Below are positions 1 through 8,659 of a stretch of 64,000 bases of DNA, one piece after another. The number at the start of each line of letters is the position of its first letter. Position 1 is the first letter of the stretch. Origin of the DNA: Actinoallomurus iriomotensis. GTDB lineage: Bacteria; Actinomycetota; Actinomycetes; Streptosporangiales; Streptosporangiaceae. A program made the position numbers and the translations under genes. The notes under the pieces were generated by a model, which was given only the letters and a program-made list of their open reading frames with translations, was not told the DNA's origin and did not search any database. The stretch lies in the NCBI RefSeq assembly GCF_030269445.1, contig NZ_BSTJ01000001.1:1513898-1577897 (forward strand), read 5' to 3'.

Positions 1-2157
1 CGGCAGCGCGCGGGCGTTCGTGGTCCAGCGCGAGGAGCTCTGCGGCGTGGAGGGGAAGATCGAGCCCTTGCCGGGGGCGCCGTCCTTGGTCGGGTTGACC
101 GCCAGGCCGGGGATGGCGACGACCTCCCATTCGAGGCCCTTGGCGGCGTGCACGGTCAGGAGCTTCACGCTGTTGGTCTCGCCGACCCGCCCGGCCTCCA
201 GCCCGAACTCCTCCGACTCCGCGGCGCTGAGATAGGCGAGGAACGCTCCCAGGGTGGGATCCTCCGCGTCGCCCGCGAAGGACGCCGCGGCGTCGACGAA
301 CGCGTCGAGGTCGGCGCGGGCGGTCACCGGGTCCAGTCCCGTACGCGCGGCGACCTCGATGTCGAGCCCGAGGGTGCGCTCGACCTCGGTGACCAGGTCG
401 GGCAGTGCCAGGCCGACGTGGCGGCGCAGCACCCGCAGCTCGTCGCGCAGCCGCTCCAGCCGCGCGTGGCCCTCGCCGCTGTACGCCTCGGCCGGACCGA
501 GGTCGTCGAGGGCGTCGACGAGGCTGCCGTGCTCGTCGTTCAGCTCCTCGACCACCTGCCGCAGCGGGTCGGCGGTCTCCCGCTCCGGCAGGGCGCCGGC
601 CTCGGGGTCGACGTCGCGGGCGGCCTCGCGCGCCAGCTCGCGGGCACGGCGGCCGAGCGCGACGAGGTCGCGCGGGCCGAGGCGCCAGCGCGGCCCGGTG
701 AGCAGCCGCGCCAATGACGCGCCGGCGGACGGGTCGTGCACGACCTTGAGCGTGGCGACGACGTCCTGCACCTCGGGCACGGTGAGCAGACCGCCGAGGC
801 CGACCACCTCGACCGGTATTCCGCGTCCCTCCAGCGCCGTCCTGATCAGGGGGAACTGCGAGCGCTTGCGGGCCAGGACCGCGATGTCGGACGGCTGCAG
901 GCCGGCGCCGTGTCGCGTGACGTGGTCCCAGACCGCGCCGTCCGGGGCGATCTCGTACGGCTGCCGCAGCAGCGCGGCCAGGCGCTCGGCCAGCCGTTCG
1001 GCCTCGTCCTCGACGGTGTCGAGCAGCGCGCACTCGATGCGGCCGCGCGCCTGCTGGGCCGCGCCCGGCCACAGGCGCGGCACGTCCTTGGCCTCCTCGC
1101 GCAGCTCCGTCTGGATGCGGGCGGCGGCGTCGAGGATGCGCTCGCCGTTGCGGAAGCTGGTGGACAGTTGCCGCATCGGGGCGGGGCGGTCGCCCTCGGG
1201 GAAGTCACGGACGAAGCCGAGGAGGTTGCCCGCGCTGGCGCCGCGCCAGCCGTAGATCGACTGGCAGGGATCGCCGACGGCCGTCACCGGGTGACCGCCG
1301 CCGAAGATCGACTTCAGCAGGACGAGCTGCGCGTGGCTGGTGTCCTGGTACTCGTCGAGCAGCACCACGCCGTAGCGGGAGCGTTCGATCACCCCGACCT
1401 CGCGGTGGTCGTGGGCGATCCGCGCGGCGAGGGCGAGCTGGTCGCCGTGGTCGAGCACCTCGCGCTTGGCCTTGGCCCGCTGGTACGCCTCGACGAGCGG
1501 CAGGAGCTGCTCGCGCAGCGCCTGGGTGTCCATGATCCTGCCCTGGTGCGTCTTGGTCGGCTTCTTGACCTCGGCGAGACGCTCGCGCAGCCACGCGCCG
1601 ACCTCACGGACCTCGCCGGGCGTGCGCAGGTGCTCCGACATCTCGCCGGCCAGCGCGATGACCGCCTTGGTGACGGTGTCGGGCGCCCACTCGACGCGGT
1701 CCATGGGTCCGTCGTAGGCGTCGACGACCCGGGCGGCGATCTGCCAGGCCACCGCGGGCGTGATGAGCCGCATGGTGGGCTCGAGCGCCGCCCGCAGCGC
1801 GTGGTCGCCGAACAGCCGCCCGGCGTACGCGTGGTACGTCGAGACGGTCGGCTCGCCGTCGAGGATCGCAGGGTCGATGAGGTCGTCGTGCTCGCGCAGC
1901 TGGCCGAGCCGGCGGCGTACGCGGTCGGACAGCTCGGCGGCGGCCTTGCGGGTGAAGGTGAGGCCGAGGACGCGTTCGGGCCGGACCAGCCCGTTGGCCA
2001 CGAGCCAGACGACGCGCGCGGCCATCGTCTCGCTCTTGCCCGACCCGGCCCCGGCGATCACCGCCATCGGCGCGAGCGGCGCCTGGATCACCGCCGCCTG
2101 GTCGGGCGTCGGTTCGGGCACGCCCAGCCGCTGCGCCAGCTCCTGTGGAGAGATCAC
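1..2157 (-). CDS. adnB: AdnB-like UvrD-family ATP-dependent DNA helicase (partial, C-terminus beyond window)
   Basis: Second subunit of an AdnAB-type helicase-nuclease, which resects double-strand breaks in actinobacteria. The GTG start at 2157 shares GTGA with the stop of the upstream gene, so the two are translationally coupled. The visible 719 residues begin MISPQELAQRLG. They carry Walker A AGAGSGKSE at residues 35-43, the TFTRKAAAEL motif, and further in the UvrD Walker B DEYQDTS followed by GDPCQSIYGWRG. The C-terminal nuclease domain expected in AdnB lies outside the window and cannot be checked. Gene order (nuclease-helicase first, this gene second) matches mycobacterial adnA-adnB. 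A plain UvrD/PcrA role is the alternative. Confidence 0.85.
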   Translation of the reverse strand, partial: MISPQELAQRLGVPEPTPDQAAVIQAPLAPMAVIAGAGSGKSETMAARVVWLVANGLVRPERVLGLTFTRKAAAELSDRVRRRLGQLREHDDLIDPAILDGEPTVSTYHAYAGRLFGDHALRAALEPTMRLITPAVAWQIAARVVDAYDGPMDRVEWAPDTVTKAVIALAGEMSEHLRTPGEVREVGAWLRERLAEVKKPTKTHQGRIMDTQALREQLLPLVEAYQRAKAKREVLDHGDQLALAARIAHDHREVGVIERSRYGVVLLDEYQDTSHAQLVLLKSIFGGGHPVTAVGDPCQSIYGWRGASAGNLLGFVRDFPEGDRPAPMRQLSTSFRNGERILDAAARIQTELREEAKDVPRLWPGAAQQARGRIECALLDTVEDEAERLAERLAALLRQPYEIAPDGAVWDHVTRHGAGLQPSDIAVLARKRSQFPLIRTALEGRGIPVEVVGLGGLLTVPEVQDVVATLKVVHDPSAGASLARLLTGPRWRLGPRDLVALGRRARELAREAARDVDPEAGALPERETADPLRQVVEELNDEHGSLVDALDDLGPAEAYSGEGHARLERLRDELRVLRRHVGLALPDLVTEVERTLGLDIEVAARTGLDPVTARADLDAFVDAAASFAGDAEDPTLGAFLAYLSAAESEEFGLEAGRVGETNSVKLLTVHAAKGLEWEVVAIPGLAVNPTKDGAPGKGSIFPSTPQSSSRWTTNARALP

Positions 2158-5100
2158 GTGACGTGTCCGCCGTTCTCGTGGGCGGGGCAGGAGCTCTGGA
2201 CGGGGCACGTACGGCAGTGGTCGTCGCGCTTGGCCTCGAACACCGGGTTGGCCATGCCCTCGGCGACCCGGTCGACCAGCTTGCGCGGCCACTGGGGGTC
2301 CTCGTCCGCCGACGGCGGGCCCTGCGTCTGGACGCGGACCCGCGCGGTGTAGGCGCCCTTGCCGACCTGGATCAGCTCGGCGCCCCCGGGCTCGACGAGC
2401 CCCTTGTCGGCGAACGCGCCGAGCATCACGGCGAGCTGGTAGACCCCGAGCTGCGGGTGCCGGGCGAGGTCCTCGTCGCGTACGTGGGAGCTGGAGGTCT
2501 TGATGTCGACGATCCAGGCGCGGCCCTGGTCGTCACGCTCGGCCCGGTCGACGCGCCCGCGGACCACGACCCGGCCCAGGTCGAGGGCGAACGACTCCTC
2601 CACGGAGACGACGTCGCGGGCCTCGGGGCGGTTGTGCCAGGCCAGGAACTTGTTCACCATCTTCTCGGCCTGGTCGCGCTGCTTGTCGGAGTACCAGACG
2701 CTGCGGAAGTCCAGATCGTCCCAGATCTCGTCGAGACGCTTGGCGATGTCGGTGTCCGTCGCGCCCTCGTCGGTGCCGACCAGCTCGGCGACGGCGTGGA
2801 TCACCTTGCCCATCGTGGCGTACTCCCCCGCGCCGCCGTCCTCCGCGCCGACGCAGGCCGCCAGCAGCCAGCGCAGCCCGCACTTCTCGAACGTCTCCAC
2901 CTGCGAGGGCGACAGGACGAGTTGCTCGTCATCGGCGAAGGCGGGCCCGTCGTGCGACAGGCCGGTCAGGGCGTACCAGCTGCGCGGATCGGCGCCCTGG
3001 ACGCCGGCGCGGGCCAGCCGGGCCAGGTGCCCGGCGGCGGAGCGCCGCAGCTGGGGGTCGGTGCCGGGGTCGGTCACCGCCGAGCGCAGGTCGGCGACCA
3101 GCGCGCGCAGCGACAGCCACCGGGTGCGCTCGTCGAGCTGGGCGTGCTCGGCGGCGTCCGGCAGGAGTTCGCGCAGGAAGCGCGAGGGACGTTCTTCGGT
3201 GTCCTCGCCGCCGACCGCGGTGACGATGAGCCGGTGCCGGGCGCGGGTCACCGCGACGTAGAAGAGCCGGCGTTCCTCCTCCATGAGCTTGGCCGCCAGG
3301 GACGCCGCGCGTACCTCGTCGTCCGTCGGCGCCGCGGTCGCGGACTCGATCAGCTCCTCGCTGCCCAGCAGTGACCCGCGCAGCCGCAGGTCCGGCCAGA
3401 CGCCCTCCTGCACGCCCGAGACGATGACGACGTCCCATTCGAGGCCCTTGGAGCGGTGCGCGGTGAGGATGCGCACCGCCTCGCCGTCGGGCGACCGCTC
3501 GGCCAGGCTGTCGCCGGGGATCTCCTGCGAGGCCAGGTCGTCGAGGAACAGTTCGGGCCCGGCGTGCGGCAGCCGGTCGGTGAACCGCGCGGCCATGTCG
3601 AACATCGCGACCACGGCGTCGAGATCGCGGTCGGCCGCGGCGCCGCGCGACCCGCCGCCCACGCTCTGCTCCATGAGCCGGTCGGCGAGGCCGCTCTCCT
3701 GCCAGACCGTCCACAGCACCGACTCGGCGTCACCGCCGTGGCCGGCGACCTCACGGGCGAGCCGGATCAGCCGTGCGACGCGTTCGGCGGGCGCGCGCAC
3801 CTTCGGATGGATGAGGACCAGCTCGCGCGGGTCGTTCAGCGCGCGTACGAGCAGCCGGTCGCCGGGCTCGCCCTCGCGCAGCGAGGCGAGGTCGCGCAGG
3901 GCGCGCCGGAGCCGCCGCAGGCCGAGGGCGTCGGCGCCGCCGAGCGGCCCCAGGACCAGCTCCTCGGCCGCCTCCTCGTCGAGCGTCTCGGGCCGGAGCG
4001 CGCCGCGCAGCAGCACGATGAACGGGCGGGCCCCCGGCTCGTTGACCAGCGGCACCTCGTCACCGGCGACGATCACCGGGACGCCCGCGGCGGCCAGCGC
4101 GCGGCGCAGCGGCGGCACCTGGCGTACGGCCGAGCGGACCAGCACGGCCATCCGCGACCACGGCACGTTCTCCAGGAGATGCGCGCGGCGGAGCTCGTCG
4201 GCCACGAGCGCGGCCTCCTGGCTGGCGCTGTCGGCGACCACCACGCGTACCGCCTGCGGGTCGTCCTCGTGCTGCTCTCCGGCGGGGCGCAGGTCGCGGT
4301 GCTCGCTGGTCAGGGCGCCGATCGGCAGCCGCCCGGCGATCCGGCGGGACGCCTCGAGGATCGGCGGGCTCATCCGGCGGCAGGCGCGCAGCGAGACGAC
4401 GGGCGCCTCCTCGCCGGTGAGGGTGCGGAACCGCTGCGGGAACTCCAGGATGCCGGTCACGTCGGCGCCGCGGAATCCGTAGATGGACTGGTCGGGGTCG
4501 CCGACGACGATGAGCTCGGCGCCGCCCCCGGCGAGCTGCCGCAGGAGGTGCTCCTGGGCCGGGTCGGTGTCCTGGTATTCGTCGACGAGGACGACGTCGT
4601 ACGCCTCACGCTCGCGCCGGCGCACGTCCTCCAGGGTCAGCAGCCCGGCGGCGGCGCGCACCAGCTCGGCGTAGTCGTAGGCCATGACCGGGTCGACGTC
4701 GAAACGCTCGTCGTAGCGGTGCAGGAACCGGCCCGCGGCGTACCAGTCGTCGCGGCCCCTGGCGCGCCCGAGCCTGACCAGCTCCTCGGGGCCGAGGCCG
4801 CGCTCGCCGGCGCGCAGGATGAAGTCGCGCAGCTCCTCGGCGAACCCGCGGGTCTTCAGCGTCTCGTGCAGCCGCCGCGGCCAGGCGCGGGCGCCGTCGG
4901 CGACCTCGCCCTGGAGCAGGCGGCGGACCTCCAGCAGGTGCTCGGGCCCGGACAGCAGCCGCGGCGGCGCCTCGTCGGCGAGGACGGCCTCGCGGTTCAG
5001 CAGGGCGTACGCGTAGGAGTGGAAGGTCAGCGCCAGCGGCGTGCGCGTGGTGCGGCGCAGCCGGGCCGTGATGCGCTCGCGCACCTCGCCGGCGGCCTTG

Positions 5101-5327
5101 CGGCCGAAGGTCAGGACCAGGATCCGTTCGGGGTCCACGCCGCGATTCTCGATGCGGTCGACCACGGTCTCCACGATCGTGGTGGTCTTGCCGGTGCCGG
5201 GCCCGGCCAGCACGAGCAGCGGCCCGCCGGCATGCCCGACCACCCGCCGCTGGTGCTCGTCGAGCACGGGCGGGGGCGCCTGCGCCGGTCCGGCGCGTCG
5301 CACGAGTCGGTAGGAGGCTGCTGACAC
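2154..5327 (-). CDS. adnA: AdnA-like helicase-nuclease (UvrD/RecB-type ATPase with C-terminal PD-(D/E)XK nuclease)
   Basis: Predicted first subunit of the AdnAB end-resection machine, about 1057 residues, close to mycobacterial AdnA. Walker A GPGTGKTT is at residues 42-49. UvrD signatures VLTFGRKAAGE, DEYQDTDPAQE and GDPDQSIYGFRGAD follow. The C-terminus has the RecB-type nuclease motif VDRAERDD...VDIKTSS and a Cys cluster CRTCPVQSSC that may hold an Fe-S cluster. I chose GTG at 5327 because the conserved sequence begins there and GGA lies just upstream. The frame stays open to 5468, but those extra residues look non-conserved. The gene overlaps adnB by 4 bp and is divergent from the VOC gene, so 5328-5494 should hold both promoters. 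Confidence 0.88.
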   Translation of the reverse strand: MSAASYRLVRRAGPAQAPPPVLDEHQRRVVGHAGGPLLVLAGPGTGKTTTIVETVVDRIENRGVDPERILVLTFGRKAAGEVRERITARLRRTTRTPLALTFHSYAYALLNREAVLADEAPPRLLSGPEHLLEVRRLLQGEVADGARAWPRRLHETLKTRGFAEELRDFILRAGERGLGPEELVRLGRARGRDDWYAAGRFLHRYDERFDVDPVMAYDYAELVRAAAGLLTLEDVRRREREAYDVVLVDEYQDTDPAQEHLLRQLAGGGAELIVVGDPDQSIYGFRGADVTGILEFPQRFRTLTGEEAPVVSLRACRRMSPPILEASRRIAGRLPIGALTSEHRDLRPAGEQHEDDPQAVRVVVADSASQEAALVADELRRAHLLENVPWSRMAVLVRSAVRQVPPLRRALAAAGVPVIVAGDEVPLVNEPGARPFIVLLRGALRPETLDEEAAEELVLGPLGGADALGLRRLRRALRDLASLREGEPGDRLLVRALNDPRELVLIHPKVRAPAERVARLIRLAREVAGHGGDAESVLWTVWQESGLADRLMEQSVGGGSRGAAADRDLDAVVAMFDMAARFTDRLPHAGPELFLDDLASQEIPGDSLAERSPDGEAVRILTAHRSKGLEWDVVIVSGVQEGVWPDLRLRGSLLGSEELIESATAAPTDDEVRAASLAAKLMEEERRLFYVAVTRARHRLIVTAVGGEDTEERPSRFLRELLPDAAEHAQLDERTRWLSLRALVADLRSAVTDPGTDPQLRRSAAGHLARLARAGVQGADPRSWYALTGLSHDGPAFADDEQLVLSPSQVETFEKCGLRWLLAACVGAEDGGAGEYATMGKVIHAVAELVGTDEGATDTDIAKRLDEIWDDLDFRSVWYSDKQRDQAEKMVNKFLAWHNRPEARDVVSVEESFALDLGRVVVRGRVDRAERDDQGRAWIVDIKTSSSHVRDEDLARHPQLGVYQLAVMLGAFADKGLVEPGGAELIQVGKGAYTARVRVQTQGPPSADEDPQWPRKLVDRVAEGMANPVFEAKRDDHCRTCPVQSSCPAHENGGHVT

Positions 5328-5494
5328 AACATTCGATTCCAGCAGATCATCGGGACTGCGCTGGCCAAGACGCACGCATGTCACGAATGTTGCGATTGAT
5401 TCTTCATCGTTCCGCGCGATGATCGCCCAGGTACTTGCCCTGGACGGGGGTGATGATTTAGTTTTCAACTATCTGCTCGAAGGTGAGGAACAGC

Positions 5495-5980
5495 ATGATC
5501 GATCAGGACGCCATCGAGGCGGAGCGGGCCCGGCTGCGGCAGGAGCACCTGCGCGCCGAACGGCCGGCCAGCTCGGCGCGCGGCCTGCACCACGCGGCGC
5601 TGCTGTCCTCCGACGTCGAGCGGACCATCCGCTTCTACCAGGACCTCCTGGAGTTCCCGCTCACCGAGATCGTCGAGAACCGCGACTACCAGGGCTCGAA
5701 CCACTTCTTCTTCGACATCGGCAACGGCAACCTGCTGGCCTTCTTCGACTTCCCCGGCCTGGACCTCGGCCCGTACGCGGAGGTCCTCGGCGGCCTGCAC
5801 CACGTCGCCATCTCGGTCGACCCACGGACCTGGGAACGCCTGCGGGGCAAGCTCGACGCCGCCGGCGTGCCGTACCAAACGGAGAGCGGAACCTCGATCT
5901 ACCTGCGCGACCCCGACGGAGCACGGCTGGAGCTGCTCGCCGACCCACTCGGCGAGATGTACGGCAACACGGTCGTGTAG
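5495..5980 (+). CDS. VOC-family (glyoxalase/bleomycin-resistance fold) protein
   Basis: A 161-residue vicinal-oxygen-chelate protein. The N-terminal paired motif starts with GLHHAALLSSDVERTIRFYQ and the second with GLHHVAISVDPRTWERL. The C-terminal strand YLRDPDGARLELLADP is typical of the family. The His of GLHHAAL, the His of GLHHVAI and the Glu of RLELL are the likely metal ligands. ATG at 5495 is preferred because AGGTGAGG lies at 5481-5488; an in-frame GTG at 5483 overlaps that ribosome site. The substrate is unknown; ring-cleaving dioxygenase or lactoylglutathione-lyase-like activities are possible. The gene is divergent from adnA and convergent with the alkyltransferase-like gene, only 4 bp away. 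Confidence 0.85.
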   Translation: MIDQDAIEAERARLRQEHLRAERPASSARGLHHAALLSSDVERTIRFYQDLLEFPLTEIVENRDYQGSNHFFFDIGNGNLLAFFDFPGLDLGPYAEVLGGLHHVAISVDPRTWERLRGKLDAAGVPYQTESGTSIYLRDPDGARLELLADPLGEMYGNTVV

Positions 5981-5984
5981 GGCC

Positions 5985-6296
5985 TCAGACGCCGTCCCAG
6001 CGGGCGCGGCGGATGTCGACGCGGTCGCCGCGCAGCGGGGTGCCCTCGGCCACGTAGCGGGGGCGGGCCTCGCGGGCGTGGCTCGGAGGCAGTGAGCCGT
6101 CGCTGCGGATCACCCGCCACCACGGCACCGCGCCGCCCCACAGTGCCATCACGCGGCCGACCTGGCGGGGGCCGCCCTCGCCCAGATACTCGGCGATGTC
6201 GCCGTAGGCCATGACGCGGCCGGGCGGGATCCGCTCGACCAGGTCGAGCACCCGCTCGGCGAACTCCGTCGGCTCATGGGACGTTCGCTGACTCAC
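5985..6296 (-). CDS. MGMT-family alkyltransferase-like protein (ATL)
   Basis: A 103-residue protein with only the C-terminal DNA-binding fold of O6-alkylguanine-DNA alkyltransferase: IPPGRVMAYGDIAEYLG and RQVGRVMALWGG. Where methyltransferases have the catalytic PCHR, this protein reads PWWR at residues 58-61. It therefore cannot accept an alkyl group and should act as an ATL, which flags O6-alkylguanine for nucleotide-excision repair. Known ATLs mostly keep the His (PWHR), so the second Trp is unusual. The neighbourhood matches mycobacteria, where an MGMT-like gene lies next to adnAB. It lies just downstream of the mycosin-like gene on the same strand, 4 bp away. Confidence 0.88.
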   Translation of the reverse strand: MSQRTSHEPTEFAERVLDLVERIPPGRVMAYGDIAEYLGEGGPRQVGRVMALWGGAVPWWRVIRSDGSLPPSHAREARPRYVAEGTPLRGDRVDIRRARWDGV

Positions 6297-6300
6297 CCTG

Positions 6301-7572
6301 TCAGGCCTCCGCGTCGGTGTTCCCGCGGCCCCGGATCCGCAGGATCAGCAGTGTCGTCGTGATCAGCGCGCCGGCGAGGCCGAACAGGGCCGCGACCCCG
6401 ATCCAGCCGCCCAGGAAGATCAGCCCGGGCGGGTGGCGCTCGACCTGCACCGGGTTCACCGGGCCGTCGTCGAACCGTCCGGGGCGGCCGGCCGTGACGT
6501 CCTGGTAGCCCCTCAGCTTCGACGCCGCGGTCAGGGCCGCGGCCGCGTCCACCTCGCCGAAGCCGACCAGCTCGTCCCAGCCGCCCGCCGGGCGGTGGCG
6601 CGCGCTCGTGCTGATCGCCTGGGCCACGAGGGCGGGCGCCATGTCGGGGTACTTCGCCCGGACCAAGGCCGCCACGCCGGAGACGATGGCGCCGGCCTGG
6701 CTGGTGCCCTCGCCGACCCAGTAGCCGTCGTCCGGTCCCGCGCCGACCACTTCCTCGCCGGGCGCCGCGACGAGCACGCTCGCGTTGCGGTCGGAGAACT
6801 TGGCCGGCGTGCCGTGACGGTTGACCGCGGCGACGCCGATGACGCCGGGGAACGCCGCCGGGTAGGACAGCCGGACGATCCCGTTGCGGTCCACTTTCTT
6901 GGGGCTCTTGGAGTCGCCGTCGTTGCCCGCCGAGGCGACCACGACGACGCCCTTCGCGATCGCGTACGCCACCGCGGACCGCTCCGGCTCCGACGCGTCC
7001 GGGCCGCCGAGCGACATGTTGATCACGTCGGCTCCGTGGTCGGCCGCATAGCGGATCGCCTTGGCCAGCGAACTTCGGTATTCGGGCCGGTCGCGGAAGG
7101 TCTTGTAGCCGGGCTCGTCGGGGTCGGCGATCGTGCGCACGGACAGGACGCGGGACTCGGGCGCGATCCCGATGATCCCGTCGCCGGAGCCGTGCCCGTG
7201 CGCGGCGATCAGCGAGGACATCCAGGTGCCGTGCAGCCGGCCGGGCTTCGGCGCGACGGAGTGGATCAGGTCGGGACCGGTGGTGACCGACCCGGCCAGG
7301 TCGGGATGCGATCCGTCCACGCCGCTGTCGAGCACGGCGACGGTCACGCCCTTGCCCCTGGTGACCTTCCAGGCCTTCCCGGCGGAGACGGCGTCGAGCA
7401 CCCACTGTTCACGGCCGCGGATGTCGTCCGCATGCGCCGTGGCGGGGCCGCAGAGCGCCGGACCGGCCGCTGCCGCCAGAGCCAGGACGAGCGCGGTCAG
7501 CCGCCGCGGAGCCTTCCCGGGAACCCGCCGCCCTGCCGCGCGGGTCCGCGGGCGGCCCCTCAGCACTTCCAC
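6301..7572 (-). CDS. S8 subtilisin-family serine protease, mycosin (MycP)-like, membrane anchored
   Basis: A 423-residue secreted protease. An Arg-rich N-terminus and hydrophobic stretch (about 24-47) form a signal peptide. The catalytic triad is intact: D82 in VAVLDSGVDGSHPD, H114 in LHGTWMSSL and S291 in GTSQAGAIVSG, with the oxyanion Asn near 217 in SAGND. A C-terminal transmembrane helix (about 389-411) followed by a basic tail matches mycosins, the protease partners of type VII secretion. No ESX, EccC or WXG100 gene is visible, so a type VII role is unproven. The GTG start at 7572 overlaps the upstream membrane-protein gene by 13 bp, indicating coupled translation. Confidence 0.85.
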   Translation of the reverse strand: MEVLRGRPRTRAAGRRVPGKAPRRLTALVLALAAAAGPALCGPATAHADDIRGREQWVLDAVSAGKAWKVTRGKGVTVAVLDSGVDGSHPDLAGSVTTGPDLIHSVAPKPGRLHGTWMSSLIAAHGHGSGDGIIGIAPESRVLSVRTIADPDEPGYKTFRDRPEYRSSLAKAIRYAADHGADVINMSLGGPDASEPERSAVAYAIAKGVVVVASAGNDGDSKSPKKVDRNGIVRLSYPAAFPGVIGVAAVNRHGTPAKFSDRNASVLVAAPGEEVVGAGPDDGYWVGEGTSQAGAIVSGVAALVRAKYPDMAPALVAQAISTSARHRPAGGWDELVGFGEVDAAAALTAASKLRGYQDVTAGRPGRFDDGPVNPVQVERHPPGLIFLGGWIGVAALFGLAGALITTTLLILRIRGRGNTDAEA

Positions 7573-8393
7573 TCGCGTTTCTGCGAGCAGTCGGGCTGGG
7601 CGCGCTGCGCGAGGGCGTCGACGATGTTGCCGCCGACCTCGGGGACGAGCAGGAAGGCGGTGGTGTGCTTCTTGCGCACGGCCGCGCCCGGCCGCCCGTC
7701 GGTCTGCCCGGCGACGGTGAGCACGACGTACGGCCCGGCCTGGCCCGCCGCGGCGTACTGCCGGGCCGCGTCGTCGAACCGGGAGGCGATGGTCCTGGGG
7801 AAGGGCAGCGCGTGGAGGGTGTCGCCGGGGTCGGTGGGGTCGGGCGGCGTCAGGGCGTCCTTGGCTGCCAGCGCCGCGCGCTCGTCGGTCAGGGCCGCGA
7901 CGCCGACGGTGAGGACGATGCCCTGGAGCTGGTCGACGTACGTCGCTCGCAGCAGCGCGCGGCAGCCGTAGCGGTTCAGGACCGCGGCGGGCCGGGCGTC
8001 GACGCCGTCGTCACACCCGATGCCGGACGCGATGCCGACGCGCCGGGCCTGCTCCACGCCGCCCTGTTCGGAGGTGTACGGGACGGTGTCGGGGAAGATG
8101 CGCTCGGCCGGCCAGGTGCGCCAGCGGTCGCGCACCTCTTCGGTGGCCGCCTGGTACATCTCGCCGGCGGTCGGTTTGCGGTGGAACTCCCAGTACACGC
8201 GCCCGGTGGCGAGGGCGCCCACGGCCAGGTAGCCGACCGCGGTGACGATCGCCACGACGAGCCACAGCGTGCGCCGCGCGTGCCACGGCGTGGGTTCGGG
8301 AGGCGGCTCCGGGAACTCCGCGTGAGGCCCGTGCCACGGCCCGGACGAACCCGAGCCGGGGACGGGCCAGCCGGGCCCGGAGCTTTGCGCCAT
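7560..8393 (-). CDS. Single-pass membrane protein of unknown function, coupled to the mycosin-like protease
   Basis: A 277-residue protein with no family I recognise. A Pro/Gly-rich cytoplasmic N-terminus (about 1-40) is followed by one transmembrane helix (about 44-66, LWLVVAIVTAVGYLAVGAL). An exported domain with several Cys (CDDG, YGCRALL, final PDCSQKREWKC) follows, which could form disulfides. The exported part contains a duplicated-looking alpha/beta sequence with LQGIVLTVGVAALTD. Its end overlaps the start of the protease gene by 13 bp, so the two probably act together at the membrane, either as substrate, regulator or chaperone. Confidence 0.6.
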   Translation of the reverse strand: MAQSSGPGWPVPGSGSSGPWHGPHAEFPEPPPEPTPWHARRTLWLVVAIVTAVGYLAVGALATGRVYWEFHRKPTAGEMYQAATEEVRDRWRTWPAERIFPDTVPYTSEQGGVEQARRVGIASGIGCDDGVDARPAAVLNRYGCRALLRATYVDQLQGIVLTVGVAALTDERAALAAKDALTPPDPTDPGDTLHALPFPRTIASRFDDAARQYAAAGQAGPYVVLTVAGQTDGRPGAAVRKKHTTAFLLVPEVGGNIVDALAQRAQPDCSQKREWKC

Positions 8394-8659
8394 ATTCGCT
8401 TAGGTTACTTGGCCACCCTGGCGTCCCCGGTCGCCGGAGCCGCCCCGGTTCGGCCGGTCACGTCACCTTTCGTGCGCCCCGAGCCCCCGCCGCCCCGGCC
8501 TGATCCGGGTCACCACGCGGAACGGGAGCGAAAGGCCGCGCGCCGTCTCATGACGGAGTGTTTGCCATCCCGTGCCGAGACGCGTACCGCCGTCCGAGCA
8601 CGGAACGGCCGCGCCGGGACGTGGATGCGCTCCACGTGCCGGCGCGGCCGGGACGTGCG

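Noticed and set aside
148-2352. Long plus-strand open frames opposite the AdnAB genes
   Set aside because: They are shadows in G+C-rich DNA: Gly/Arg/Ala/Val-rich with no motifs, while the minus strand has full UvrD motifs.
6301-8393. A type VII secretion (ESX) locus
   Set aside because: Only the mycosin-like protease and a membrane partner are present; no EccB-E, WXG100 or PE/PPE genes are seen.
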